Of a stretch of DNA of 64,000 bases, positions 1-8,108 are shown in pieces. The DNA comes from Polyangiaceae bacterium (GTDB lineage Bacteria > Myxococcota_A > Polyangia > Polyangiales > Polyangiaceae). Made by a program: the position numbers and the translations under genes. The stretch spans positions 434,001-498,000 of the forward strand of contig JAHBVX010000004.1 of assembly GCA_019637295.1 (NCBI GenBank), read 5' to 3'. The notes under the pieces were generated by a model, which made no database searches, was not told the DNA's origin, and saw only the letters and a list, made by a program, of their open reading frames with translations. The stretch's first letter is position 1, and each line of letters starts with the position of its first letter.

Positions 1-165
1 GGCGAGACCGGCAAGCATCACCGTGAACGGCTCGGCGCCGCCGAGCAGCACGCCGAGCCCGAACGCACCACTTCCCGCGCCGAGGGCCGCGCGCTCCGCA
101 CGACGAGGCCCCGGACCGGGCTCGAGCCCCACCTGCCGGAAATCGAGGGGCGACGTGCTCCGCAT
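1..165 (-). CDS. Partial hypothetical protein, probable membrane protein (runs off left edge)
   Basis: Reading leftward from an ATG at 165 there are 55 open codons with no stop before the window edge. The product starts MRSTSPLDFRQVGL and turns hydrophobic and glycine-rich (GAFGLGVLLGG, FTVMLAGLA), like the first part of a membrane segment. A GGAGG lies only two bases upstream of the ATG, which is unusually close, so the exact start is uncertain. It would be divergent from the lipoprotein at 289. No family is recognisable from this fragment, and it could be a chance open frame in high-GC DNA. Confidence 0.4.
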   Translation of the reverse strand, partial: MRSTSPLDFRQVGLEPGPGPRRAERAALGAGSGAFGLGVLLGGAEPFTVMLAGLA

Positions 166-251
166 TGCCTCCAGGTTAGCAGGACACGACGCGGCGCGCC
201 CGCTCGCGGCGCCGTCGCTCGACCGCCCTCCGGCGCGCGGCGCGCCCGAGG

Positions 252-280
252 GCGACAACACGGGCGCGCGCGTGTAGAGT
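252..280 (+). promoter_or_regulatory. Candidate promoter giving a near-leaderless mRNA
   Basis: GCGACA at 252-257 and TAGAGT at 275-280 are separated by 17 bases, a reasonable match to a housekeeping -35/-10 pair. The expected transcription start is about 287, two bases before the ATG at 289, so the mRNA would be nearly leaderless. No Shine-Dalgarno sequence precedes that ATG, which fits. Confidence 0.4.
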
Positions 281-288
281 GCGAGCCC

Positions 289-747
289 ATGAACGCACGC
301 AGTCGTGTCGGCGTCGCTCTGGTGCTCGGGCTCGCGCTGCTCGCGTGCAAGAAGCTACAGTCCGAGCAGGAGCCGAAGGCCGAGGGCGCACCTGCGACTT
401 CCTCGCTCAGCGCGCCACCCGCGCCGCCCAAGGCTGAAGGCGACGAGGAGGATGACGACGGACCCACTGGCCTGAAAGGTCTGAGAGAAGGCGACAAGTG
501 CAGCGCGGGCAACTGCGTACAGGCTTGCGCCGCGGGCGCGCGCTGCAAGTTCCTGTGCAGTGGAGGCGGCTGCAAACAGACCTGCCAAAAGGGCTCGGAC
601 TGCCGCGCCGCTTGCAGTGGCGGACGCTGCGTTCAGACCTGCGAGGACGGCGCGAAGTGTGATCTCAAGTGTAGCGGAGGTAGCTGCACTCAGAGCTGCG
701 CGGGAGCGAAATGCGACAAGTCCTGCTCCGGCAAGGGCTGTAGCTGA
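289..747 (+). CDS. Cysteine-rich surface lipoprotein
   Basis: This is a secreted lipoprotein of 152 residues with no recognised enzymatic domain. The N-terminus has a short positive region, a hydrophobic stretch and a lipobox LLAC with Cys20 as the predicted lipidated residue. An acidic, Ala/Pro-rich linker with a run of Glu/Asp (EGDEEDDD) follows. The C-terminal 80 residues are about one fifth cysteine, built from short units such as CSGGGCKQTC and CSGGRCVQTC that probably form a compact disulfide-bonded module. It is convergent with the dehydrogenase gene, leaving only 10 bases between the stops. The function is unknown. It could bind metal or act as a structural surface protein. Confidence 0.8.
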   Translation: MNARSRVGVALVLGLALLACKKLQSEQEPKAEGAPATSSLSAPPAPPKAEGDEEDDDGPTGLKGLREGDKCSAGNCVQACAAGARCKFLCSGGGCKQTCQKGSDCRAACSGGRCVQTCEDGAKCDLKCSGGSCTQSCAGAKCDKSCSGKGCS

Positions 748-757
748 GGGGTCGGCC

Positions 758-2122
758 TCAGGGGAAGATCTCGCGCTCTTCGTAGACTTGCTGCAGGCGC
801 TGGAGCGCGACCACGTAGCACGCCGTGCGGAAGTCACAGCCCGCGTTGAGTGCGACGTGGGCAACTCGACTGTACGCGTTCTCCATCGCCTCCCGCAGCC
901 GAGTCTCCACTTCCTCGATGTCCCATTGCTCGCTGCGACGGTTCTGCACCCACTCGTAGTAGCTCACGGTGACGCCGCCGGCGTTCGCGATCACGTCGGG
1001 CAGCACCTCGATGCCGCGACGCAGCAGCACGCGCTCGCCGTCGGGGGTCGTGGGGCCGTTGGCACCCTCAGCCACCAGCTTGACCTGTAGAGCCTCCGCC
1101 TCCGTGACGCCCACCTGGTTCTCGAGCGCTGCCGGGACGAAGATGTCCGCCTGGAGCGAGAAGAAGTCCTCCCGCGTGATGGCGTTGCCGTTTGGGTACC
1201 CGGCGATCGACCCATGGCTCTGCACATAGCTCTGCAGCCGATGTGCGTTGAAGCCCTCGGGGTTGTAGAGGTACCCGGTGTGGTCGCCCACGGCCACCAG
1301 GGACACGCCGAGGTGGCTCAGCAGGACCGCGGTGTGCGAGCCCACGTTGCCGAAGCCCTGCACCATCAGCTTCTTGCCCTCGAGGTCGAAGTGGTTGCGA
1401 CGCGCCCAGTCCTGAATGCAGAACACCAGCCCCTGCCCCGTCGCCTTCTCGCGACCGAACGTGCCGCCGCTGGTGATCGGCTTCCCGGTCACGACCCCCA
1501 TCACTGCCTGCTTGCTGACCATCCCGACGGTGTTCACGTAGGTGTCCATCGCCCAAGCCATGGTCTGCGCGTTGGTCCCCATGTCCGGCGCCGGGATGTC
1601 GTAGTCCGGGCCGATGTTGCCGCCGAGCGCGTGAAAGAAGCGACGCGTGATGCGCTGCAGCTCCGCGCGGCTGACTTCGCGAGGGTTGAACTTGATGCCT
1701 CCCTTGGCCCCACCGAAGGGCAGGTTCATCAGCGAACACTTCCACGTCATGAGCGACGCAAGCGCCTTGAAGTCGTCGAGGGATGCGCTCTCGTGGTAGC
1801 GCATGCCCCCTTTGTAAGGGCCGAGGATGTTCGAGTGCTGGATCCGGTAGCCCTTGAAGAGTCGGTACTCGCCATTGTCCATCCGCACCGGGAAGTGGAC
1901 GATCAGCTCGTTCTTCGGCTGGCTCAGGATGGACTGAACGTAGGCCGGGGTCCCGATGATCGACGCCGCTCGGTCCAGGTAGCCTTGGACCACGGTGAAG
2001 AATTCGTAGCGCTCCTCCGGCGGGGCGTTCGACGGTGACGAACGACCGATGACCTCGAGGGGGCGGGACGATCGGGGTGCTTCGCGCACGTTGGTCTCGG
2101 TCCCTGATGCTAACTCGCTCAT
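758..2122 (-). CDS. gdhA: Glu/Leu/Phe/Val dehydrogenase, probably NAD(P)-glutamate dehydrogenase
   Basis: This enzyme interconverts glutamate and 2-oxoglutarate plus ammonia, linking nitrogen and carbon metabolism in the cytoplasm. The 454-residue product has the usual length of the small hexameric class. Visible signatures are the substrate-binding PYKGGMRYH (Lys104), the catalytic-lysine motif PFGGAKGGI (Lys140), the catalytic Asp in APDMGT (Asp180) and the Rossmann dinucleotide motif VQGFGNVGS. The frame stays open to 2287, but the ATG at 2122 is preceded by AGGAG at proper spacing, so this start is preferred. It is transcribed alone, convergent with the lipoprotein at 289. Glutamate rather than leucine or phenylalanine as substrate is inferred from overall similarity. 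Confidence 0.92.
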   Translation of the reverse strand: MSELASGTETNVREAPRSSRPLEVIGRSSPSNAPPEERYEFFTVVQGYLDRAASIIGTPAYVQSILSQPKNELIVHFPVRMDNGEYRLFKGYRIQHSNILGPYKGGMRYHESASLDDFKALASLMTWKCSLMNLPFGGAKGGIKFNPREVSRAELQRITRRFFHALGGNIGPDYDIPAPDMGTNAQTMAWAMDTYVNTVGMVSKQAVMGVVTGKPITSGGTFGREKATGQGLVFCIQDWARRNHFDLEGKKLMVQGFGNVGSHTAVLLSHLGVSLVAVGDHTGYLYNPEGFNAHRLQSYVQSHGSIAGYPNGNAITREDFFSLQADIFVPAALENQVGVTEAEALQVKLVAEGANGPTTPDGERVLLRRGIEVLPDVIANAGGVTVSYYEWVQNRRSEQWDIEEVETRLREAMENAYSRVAHVALNAGCDFRTACYVVALQRLQQVYEEREIFP

Positions 2123-2323
2123 GACGTCGCTCCTAGCTCTCGGGGCAGAGTGCCCGGGCCAGGCCGAGTCTCTCTGTTTCGTGGGTGTGTCCCCAAGATT
2201 TCGGACAGGTTTTCCCCCAAGCGCCCAAGCCAAGCCAGAGGATTTCGCATCAACGCGGCGCGTTAGATGGCGGATTTCTGCCCGCACTTCCTGCGCCGAC
2301 CGCCCGCGGGCTGACGCGGCCCG

Positions 2324-3226
2324 TCAGCTCGCTTCCGGATCCACCCGATTCGCGGCGAGCACCCGCGCCGGCGGCGAGCGCAGCCCGCGGACCAAACCCA
2401 CCCAGGACAGGGCCTTCAGCAGCGCATAGCTGATGTCGAGCTCCCACCAGAAGAAGCCTTGGCGGGTGCTCGACGGGTAGTAATGGTGGTTGTTGTGCCA
2501 GCCCTCCCCGAGGGTGAGCAGCGCCAGGAGCATCGAGTTTCGGCTGGTGTCTGCGGTGCGATAGCGGCGGGTTCCGAACACGTGCATCAGCGAGTTGATG
2601 CTGAAGGTGCCGTGGTACAGCAGCACCGTCGACAGGAAGAAGCCGCCGAACAGCGCCTTGGCCCCGCCGAGCGCGAAGCACGCCACGCCGAGCGCGATGG
2701 CCGGCAGTAGATGGTAGCGGTTCAGGAACCGAAGCTCGGGGTACTTCGCGAAGTCCTTGATGCGATGGATGGGGGTCGCATCGTACTTGCGACACACGAT
2801 CCAGCCCATGTGGCTCCACCAGAAGCCGCGCTTGGGGGAGTGGATGTCTCGCTCCGTGTCCGAGTAGCGGTGGTGGTCCCGATGGTGCCCGGCCCACCAC
2901 AGCGGACCCTTCTGAGCGGCCGACGCGCCACCGATCGCCATCAGGAGCTGCATGCCTCGCCCCAGTTTGTAGGACCGGTGCGCGAAGTAGCGATGATAGC
3001 CGGCGGTGATGAAGAACATGCGTGTGACGTACAGTCCGACGCACAGCGCGAGCTCCGACCAACCAAAGCCAGTGAAGAACACCCCGAGCGGAGCCAGGTG
3101 CATGAGCAGGAACGGGATGGCACCCACCCGGTTGACCCGTTCGTCCGCGGCGCGCTCGTAGCGCGCGGGCAGCTCGGGCAAGGGAGCGGGCAATGCGGCG
3201 GTCCCCGGTCGAATCACGCTGGCCAT
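2324..3226 (-). CDS. Acyl-CoA/acyl-lipid desaturase (delta-9 type)
   Basis: This is a membrane di-iron enzyme that inserts a cis double bond into a fatty acyl chain, adjusting membrane fluidity. The three histidine boxes of the stearoyl-CoA desaturase family are all present: HRYFAH (residues 78-83), HRDHH (115-119) and HNNHH near residue 255. Each is separated by hydrophobic membrane segments, and the length (300 residues) is typical. A GTG two codons upstream (3232) is an alternative start, but the ATG at 3226 gives a normal N-terminus. cdsA lies upstream on the same strand, 84 bases away, so the two membrane-lipid genes may be co-transcribed. The electron donor is not encoded nearby. Confidence 0.93.
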   Translation of the reverse strand: MASVIRPGTAALPAPLPELPARYERAADERVNRVGAIPFLLMHLAPLGVFFTGFGWSELALCVGLYVTRMFFITAGYHRYFAHRSYKLGRGMQLLMAIGGASAAQKGPLWWAGHHRDHHRYSDTERDIHSPKRGFWWSHMGWIVCRKYDATPIHRIKDFAKYPELRFLNRYHLLPAIALGVACFALGGAKALFGGFFLSTVLLYHGTFSINSLMHVFGTRRYRTADTSRNSMLLALLTLGEGWHNNHHYYPSSTRQGFFWWELDISYALLKALSWVGLVRGLRSPPARVLAANRVDPEAS

Positions 3227-3310
3227 GTCCACGCGAAGCTAGCGCGCCCCGTGTCAGGATTCGTTCATGACAGGGTCACATTTCCAGCGTGAACGCCCCT
3301 GAAACGAGGC

Positions 3311-4132
3311 TCAACCCGCGACGAAGACAGTGTAGGCCCAGACGATCGGGCTCACGATCAAGAGCGCGTCGATGCGATCGAGCAGCCCCCCGTGGCCGGG
3401 GACAATCCAACCCGAGTCCTTGATCCCGGTGCTGCGCTTGAGCAGGGACTCGACTAGGTCCCCGAGCTGGCCGAGGCCGCCCGCGACGAGCGCCAGGGGC
3501 ACGACATGATGAAGAGGGATGCTCGGCAGGTACCAGAAGTGGGCGATGAGCGCGCCGAGGGTCGAGCCCACCAGCGAGCCCACGAAGCCCGCTCGCGTCT
3601 TCTTCGGGCTGACGGCCTCGTACAGCTTGGTCTTGCCCAAGAAACGACCAAAGAAGTAGCCCCCGGTGTCGCCGAGCCAGGCGAAGGTGAGCGTCATCAG
3701 CACGTAGCGGGGCCCGAGCTCCCCTTGATCACGATGCAGCAGCGCGATCGTGGTGAGCAACGCTCCTACGTAGAAGGGGCCGGCGACGTTGGCCATGATC
3801 CGCAGCCCTGCGGACGGGATCTCCCCGAGCCGCCAGAGCGGCAAGAGCACCCCCAGGATGGGCACGGCGCACATCACCGCGATGAGCACCTGCGGCTCCG
3901 TCGTCGCGAAGTACAGCGCGGCGCTGACTGCTACCGTCATCAGCGCGCCCAGTATCTGCGCGATCTTGTCCCCCGGATGCGTCATTCCGAACAGCTCGGT
4001 GGCGCCGACGAAGCAGGCGAAAGCGACCAGGCAATACCAGCCCCACGCGGGCGCCAGGAACATCAGCGCGAGCAGGAGCGGGACGACGACGACCGCCGTC
4101 GCCACGCGGACGAACAAATTGCTCTGCGCCAC
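3311..4132 (-). CDS. cdsA: Phosphatidate cytidylyltransferase
   Basis: It makes CDP-diacylglycerol from phosphatidate and CTP, the branch point of phospholipid synthesis, in the inner membrane. The 273-residue protein has about seven to eight hydrophobic segments. Its C-terminus carries the full family signature, reading LLKRSTGIKDSG followed by PGHGGLLDRID. The frame is open much further upstream, but that extension is low-complexity Arg-rich sequence running into the divergent gene at 4247. The GTG at 4132, just before the first membrane helix, is therefore chosen as the start, although no strong ribosome site is visible. uppS, often a neighbour of cdsA elsewhere, is separate here, about 47 kb away at 51660. 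Confidence 0.92.
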   Translation of the reverse strand: MAQSNLFVRVATAVVVVPLLLALMFLAPAWGWYCLVAFACFVGATELFGMTHPGDKIAQILGALMTVAVSAALYFATTEPQVLIAVMCAVPILGVLLPLWRLGEIPSAGLRIMANVAGPFYVGALLTTIALLHRDQGELGPRYVLMTLTFAWLGDTGGYFFGRFLGKTKLYEAVSPKKTRAGFVGSLVGSTLGALIAHFWYLPSIPLHHVVPLALVAGGLGQLGDLVESLLKRSTGIKDSGWIVPGHGGLLDRIDALLIVSPIVWAYTVFVAG

Positions 4133-4234
4133 GCGAGGCTCGTTATCAGCATGTGGACGCCGTGCCAAGCGGCGCGTGCGCGGGCGCGCTCGCGTCGCGA
4201 GGGTCCGGGACCTGGCGGTGGCCGGCGGGTGATC

Positions 4235-4240
4235 TAGACT
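4235..4240 (+). promoter_or_regulatory. Candidate -10 element, leaderless start
   Basis: TAGACT ends 6 bases before the ATG at 4247, placing the expected transcription start on or next to the start codon. No clear -35 box is seen at 17-base spacing. It resembles the TAGAGT upstream of 289. Confidence 0.3.
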
Positions 4241-4246
4241 TCCCTG

Positions 4247-5017
4247 ATGCGACCGCTCTCCCCGACTTGGCTCATTGCCGCTGCGCTCGCAGCGGCGGCG
4301 TCGCCTGCGGCGGCGGAGCCGAAGCGGGCTGGCGCTGGGGCGCCTGCCGCACGGAGCGAGGTGAGAGCCGCTACCGCGCTCGCGGACCGGCTGCGTCATG
4401 CCTCCGTGCTCTTGCCGGAGATGGGCTGCAGCGGAGTCGTCGCGCACAGCCAGAGCGAGATCGTCACCGCGGCCCACTGCATCCCCTCTGGTCGGAGTGC
4501 CGTGACCGTACGGCACCTCGAGCTCGGCACACGCACTGCCACGGTGCTGTACCGCGACGACGCGCGGGACCTCGCCTGGCTCGAGCTGTCCGAGCCGTTC
4601 GCCGTGTCGGCGTTCCCGCTGGCCACCGGCCTACCGAAGGTCAACGACAAGCTCGTCTTCCTTGGGCGCATCGATCGCGCCAAGCGCCCTCGGCGCGCGG
4701 TGGTGGAGCGGGTGGCTCGCTGTCCGCACCTCCCGGAGCTGGACGACGCGCTGTTCACGACCCTCGACGCCAAGCCGGGGGACTCCGGCGCCCCGCTGGT
4801 GAACGACCAAGGCGAGGTGGTGGCCCTGGTGCAGGGCGGTGCGCGCTGTCACATCGCGTCGCCGGTGTATCCGCTCGTCCGCGCTCGAGCCGCACGAGAG
4901 GCGTCGCTGAGCGGCCCGAGCTCAACGCCGGCAGAGCGGCTGGGTCCCTTCCGCGTCGAGCGCACGCGCGACGGCTATCGGCTGCGCTGGTCCTTCTCCT
5001 GGCGTCTGGGCGGCTGA
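4247..5017 (+). CDS. Secreted trypsin-like serine protease (S1 family)
   Basis: This is a 256-residue exported protease. A signal peptide (hydrophobic residues 8-23, ending ASPAAAE) is followed by a chymotrypsin-fold domain with a complete triad: His77 in TAAHC, Asp108 in RDLAWLEL and Ser180 in GDSGAP. Cysteines near 61 and 78 match the disulfide next to the catalytic histidine. The substrate is unknown. It starts divergently from cdsA, and the ATG lacks a Shine-Dalgarno sequence, consistent with leaderless translation. A DUF2378 gene follows 36 bases downstream on the same strand. The protease could act periplasmically or be secreted for predation, but nothing in the sequence decides this. 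Confidence 0.88.
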   Translation: MRPLSPTWLIAAALAAAASPAAAEPKRAGAGAPAARSEVRAATALADRLRHASVLLPEMGCSGVVAHSQSEIVTAAHCIPSGRSAVTVRHLELGTRTATVLYRDDARDLAWLELSEPFAVSAFPLATGLPKVNDKLVFLGRIDRAKRPRRAVVERVARCPHLPELDDALFTTLDAKPGDSGAPLVNDQGEVVALVQGGARCHIASPVYPLVRARAAREASLSGPSSTPAERLGPFRVERTRDGYRLRWSFSWRLGG

Positions 5018-5053
5018 CGGAGCGCTACTTGTCAGATCGCGCGTGCCGGCCCC

Positions 5054-5668
5054 ATGCTCCCGGCCATGCTGCCGGACCTCGCCGAGCTGGGCGATTTCGC
5101 ATCCATCTCGCGCAGCGGCCCCGTCGACGTCGCCGCCCACCGGAAGCTCGCCGAGGGCAGCCAAGTCAAGGGGCTGTTCTTTCGCGCGCTGCTCGCTCAG
5201 CTGCCCAGCGACCGACAACCATCGCCGCCGCGGCGCTACCTGCCCTTCCGCGCCTATCCCATGCCCGACTACATCGACCTCTTGGTGCACGCTGCCGAGT
5301 CGTTGCATCCGGGTCGCTCACTCCGGGAAGGACTGCTGGCCCTCGGTGAGCTCGGCTACGTCGCCTTCGCCGACAGCCTGGTGGGGCGCGTGATGATGGG
5401 CGTGCTCGGCACGGATCTCGAGGGGGTGCTCGAGCGTGCGCCCAAGGCCTACGGCGTGTCGGTCGAGCCGGGCGTCGTGACGTCGCGCCGCCTCGCGCCC
5501 CAGCACTGGCGCATCGGCTTTCAGCAGATCCCCAACTTCATCGACAGCTACCAGGTCGGCGTGGTCGAAGGCGCGATCCGCCATCACGGCGGCGAGCCCG
5601 AGGTGCGAGCCCACCTGCTCGCGCCCGACGTCGGGGTGCTCGACGTGAAGTGGACCGAGCGACGGTAG
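5054..5668 (+). CDS. DUF2378 family protein (myxobacterial)
   Basis: This 204-residue soluble protein belongs to the DUF2378 family, which is largely restricted to and expanded in Myxococcales. The typical opening motif VKGLFF, a following alpha-helical region (YPMPDYIDLL, SLREGLLALGELGYVAF), and the conserved later block with FQQIPNFIDSYQVGVVEG are visible. Family function is not established. Starts at 5054 and 5066 are both possible, and neither has a clear ribosome site. It follows the S1 protease by 36 bases and may share its transcript. It is convergent with the metallo-hydrolase at 5678, with only 9 bases between them. Confidence 0.8.
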   Translation: MLPAMLPDLAELGDFASISRSGPVDVAAHRKLAEGSQVKGLFFRALLAQLPSDRQPSPPRRYLPFRAYPMPDYIDLLVHAAESLHPGRSLREGLLALGELGYVAFADSLVGRVMMGVLGTDLEGVLERAPKAYGVSVEPGVVTSRRLAPQHWRIGFQQIPNFIDSYQVGVVEGAIRHHGGEPEVRAHLLAPDVGVLDVKWTERR

Positions 5669-5677
5669 TCGCGCGCG

Positions 5678-6409
5678 TCACACCCTCAGCACTTCGCCCT
5701 GCTCGAGCACCCGAATGACGCTGCGCTCGGCGGAGAAGTCGTCGGGGTAGTGGATCAGTCGCATGCGCGCGCGAAGCGCCTCGGGCAACTCGGCCAGCCG
5801 CGCGTAGGGCGTGTGGACGCCGTAGTTCGTCTCGTGAACGATCGAGTCCGCGCTCGAGAGCCACTCGATGAGGCTTGGATCGAAGGCCGTGTCCGCGCTG
5901 TAGCCCAGGCATCGCCCGCCGGCCGTGATCCGCAGCGCGGTGGTCGGCACGTGATGCACCGTGAGTCGCGACTCGATGCGAAACGGTCCAATGGTGACGG
6001 AGTCGACGAGCGGTGTCAGCTCGAAGTAGTCCGCCAGTTCGAGGGAGCGCGGCGGTGAGCCGGGGGCGTCGATGAGCTGCTCCATGCCCGCCGCCAAGTG
6101 ACCCTCCCACAGGCGGGCGAGCACCGCCGGGTGCGCGACGAGGCGCGCCCGCCGACCCAGCACGAAGCGACAAAAGTAGCCGAAGCCCTCGAGCCCCGAG
6201 CTGTGATCCGCGTGCAGGTGCGTGAGCGCGACGGCTAGCACGTCTCCCACGTCCACGCCCGCCTTCGCCTCGGCCAGCATCTTGCGGATTGGGTGGGGGC
6301 AATCCACGAGCAGGTGCGCCTGTCCGCAGCGCAGGAGCAGGCAGGACGAGTACCAGCGCGCGCTGAACGCGTCCCCCACGCCCAGCGCCAGCAGCTCGAG
6401 CCCGGTCAT
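5678..6409 (-). CDS. Metallo-beta-lactamase-fold hydrolase (RNase Z-like)
   Basis: This is a 243-residue cytoplasmic metallo-hydrolase. The zinc motif HxHxDH is present as THLHADH (His64, His66, Asp68, His69), with further ligands in HHVP, GYSADT and HETN, the arrangement seen in RNase Z/ElaC and related phosphodiesterases. It lacks an obvious tRNA-binding exosite insertion, so a generic phosphodiesterase or hydrolase role is safer than tRNA maturation. Its ATG (6409) overlaps the coaD stop in ATGA. This makes it the last gene of a coupled tetR, MFS, coaD, MBL operon and fixes the start. Confidence 0.85.
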   Translation of the reverse strand: MTGLELLALGVGDAFSARWYSSCLLLRCGQAHLLVDCPHPIRKMLAEAKAGVDVGDVLAVALTHLHADHSSGLEGFGYFCRFVLGRRARLVAHPAVLARLWEGHLAAGMEQLIDAPGSPPRSLELADYFELTPLVDSVTIGPFRIESRLTVHHVPTTALRITAGGRCLGYSADTAFDPSLIEWLSSADSIVHETNYGVHTPYARLAELPEALRARMRLIHYPDDFSAERSVIRVLEQGEVLRV

Positions 6410-6897
6410 GCCGCGCCCTGCTGGCTGATGCGACGCCGAAGCGCCCGCTCGACCTCGACGACGCAGAACTCCGACACCCCGAGCCCCGCGACGAGCCGAC
6501 GCTTGAGCTCGGAGCTGGAGACCACCGCCAGCTCCGCCTGCGCGGGTAAGAATACGGTGGCGAGTTCGGGCGCGAGCGCCTGGTTCGCGGCGGCCAACTC
6601 GAGCTCCGAGCCCACATCGGCCAGATCGCGCACACCTCGCAACAGATGAGTCGCGCCGATCCGACGGGCGTGCTCGACGACGAGGCCGCGGGTATGCGCG
6701 ATCGACACGTTGGGGACCTCGCGCAGGGTCGCTCGCGCGAGCCGAACTCGCTCGGTCGCAGCGAACAGCGGCTGTTTGCTCGGGTTTTCGGCCACGAGCA
6801 CGCGCACGTGGTGGAACAGCTTGGCGGCCATCACCACGACCGACGCGTGACCCCGGGTCATGGGGTCGAACGAGCCGGCGTACACTGCGGTCGTCAT
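6406..6897 (-). CDS. coaD: Pantetheine-phosphate adenylyltransferase (CoaD-like)
   Basis: This enzyme transfers AMP from ATP to 4'-phosphopantetheine, the penultimate step of CoA synthesis. The 163-residue protein has the nucleotidyltransferase motif GSFDPMTRGH, the LLRGVRDLADV block and the ATP-binding VSSSELKR. It departs from the usual family text in places: MTRGH in place of the common T/NGH form, and ANQAL where bacterial CoaD usually has NRxL. It may therefore be a divergent or specialised paralogue. The ATG at 6897 overlaps the MFS stop in ATGA, deciding the start against upstream in-frame alternatives. It is coupled on both sides, an unusual setting for a normally free-standing essential gene. 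Confidence 0.83.
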   Translation of the reverse strand: MTTAVYAGSFDPMTRGHASVVVMAAKLFHHVRVLVAENPSKQPLFAATERVRLARATLREVPNVSIAHTRGLVVEHARRIGATHLLRGVRDLADVGSELELAAANQALAPELATVFLPAQAELAVVSSSELKRRLVAGLGVSEFCVVEVERALRRRISQQGAA

Positions 6898-8108
6898 CGC
6901 GCGACCTCCGCTCGTAGCACGGGCAAGTCCCGAGCGCCGAATCCGCGAGGCACCCAAGCCAGCGCAGCGACCGCGAGTAGGGTCCCAAGCCCGAAGTGCG
7001 TGGGATAACCCAGAGCTTCCGCGGAGAAGCCGGACAACGCCGACGCCGCCCCAGTGGCGATCACCACCGCGGAGGCCTGAACCGTGTAGTCGGATGCTTC
7101 ACTGCCCGGTCGCGTGCGGTCCATCATGGCGGTGAACAGGGCCGCGGTCGCCATGCCGCTGGTCAAGTGCTCGATCAGCGACACGACCAGCACCGCGCCA
7201 TAGGACGGCTGGAGCGCGACGACGGTGAAGCAGGCAAGGCTCATCGCCTGCAGCAGGCCGAACGCGAGCAGCGCGCGCTTGCGCCCAATGCGCTCCACCG
7301 CGTAGCCCCCGAGCAGCGCACCGATGAGCCCGGTGGTGAAACCTCCGAGCCCCAGCACGCCGCCGATGTCGGCGAGATCGAAGCCCAGGTCCACCAACAG
7401 CGGTCTGAGCATGCCGGTTCCGAAGGCGTCTCCCAACTTGTAGACCAGGAGCAGCACGAGCCAGCGGGACATGCCCGGCAGACGAGCGAAGCTCCTCCAG
7501 TGCGTGAGCGTGGGGGCTCGGGTAGCGGGCTCGGAGCGCGGCGCCTCCTGGTGGCGCAAGATGGGCAGCGACGCGAGCGCGAGCGCGGCCGCGATGGCGA
7601 GGAAGGTCCCGCGCCACCCGAACCAATCGAAGGTGAGCAGGAGCACCCCGCCACCCAGGATCATGCCGACGCGATAGCCGGCCACCTGCACGCCGTTACC
7701 TCGCCCTCGCTCGTGCGGAGCGAGCAGGGAGACCGCCAGTCCGTCGCTGGCAATGTCCTGGGTGGCCGCGACCAAGTTCGCGAGCAGGACGGCAGCGAGC
7801 ACCAGGGGCAGCTGCGTTTGTGGGTTCAGCGCGGCCACGGCGAGCATCAGAGCGATGGCGGAGGCCTGAAGCGGCAAGATCCACGACCGCCGGCGGCCAA
7901 CCCGTGCGCTGCCGTGACGATCGAGCACCGGGGCCCACAGGAACTTGAGGGCCCAAGGCAGCGCCAGCAGCGAGACGAGCCCGATCGCGGGCAACGCGAT
8001 GTCTTGCTTGCGCATCAACACCGGGAGTGCTTGGGTGAAGAACCCGAAGGGCAGTCCTTGGGACAAGTAGAGCGTGCCCAGCAGCCCGAGCTTGGCCAGG
8101 GTGCTCAC
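6894..8108 (-). CDS. AmpG-like MFS permease
   Basis: This is a 404-residue inner-membrane transporter with about twelve hydrophobic segments. The opening YLSQGLPFGFFTQALP, the DIASDGLAV motif after helix 4 and the GNGVQVAGYRVGMILGGG block match the AmpG/PAT branch of the major facilitator superfamily. Known members import muropeptides or acetyl-CoA. The actual substrate is unknown. It starts at GTG 8108, which overlaps the tetR stop as GTGA, and its stop overlaps coaD. Expression is therefore probably tied translationally to the regulator, and coupling to a CoA-synthesis gene hints at a coenzyme- or peptidoglycan-related substrate, which is inference only. Confidence 0.85.
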   Translation of the reverse strand: MSTLAKLGLLGTLYLSQGLPFGFFTQALPVLMRKQDIALPAIGLVSLLALPWALKFLWAPVLDRHGSARVGRRRSWILPLQASAIALMLAVAALNPQTQLPLVLAAVLLANLVAATQDIASDGLAVSLLAPHERGRGNGVQVAGYRVGMILGGGVLLLTFDWFGWRGTFLAIAAALALASLPILRHQEAPRSEPATRAPTLTHWRSFARLPGMSRWLVLLLVYKLGDAFGTGMLRPLLVDLGFDLADIGGVLGLGGFTTGLIGALLGGYAVERIGRKRALLAFGLLQAMSLACFTVVALQPSYGAVLVVSLIEHLTSGMATAALFTAMMDRTRPGSEASDYTVQASAVVIATGAASALSGFSAEALGYPTHFGLGTLLAVAALAWVPRGFGARDLPVLRAEVAR

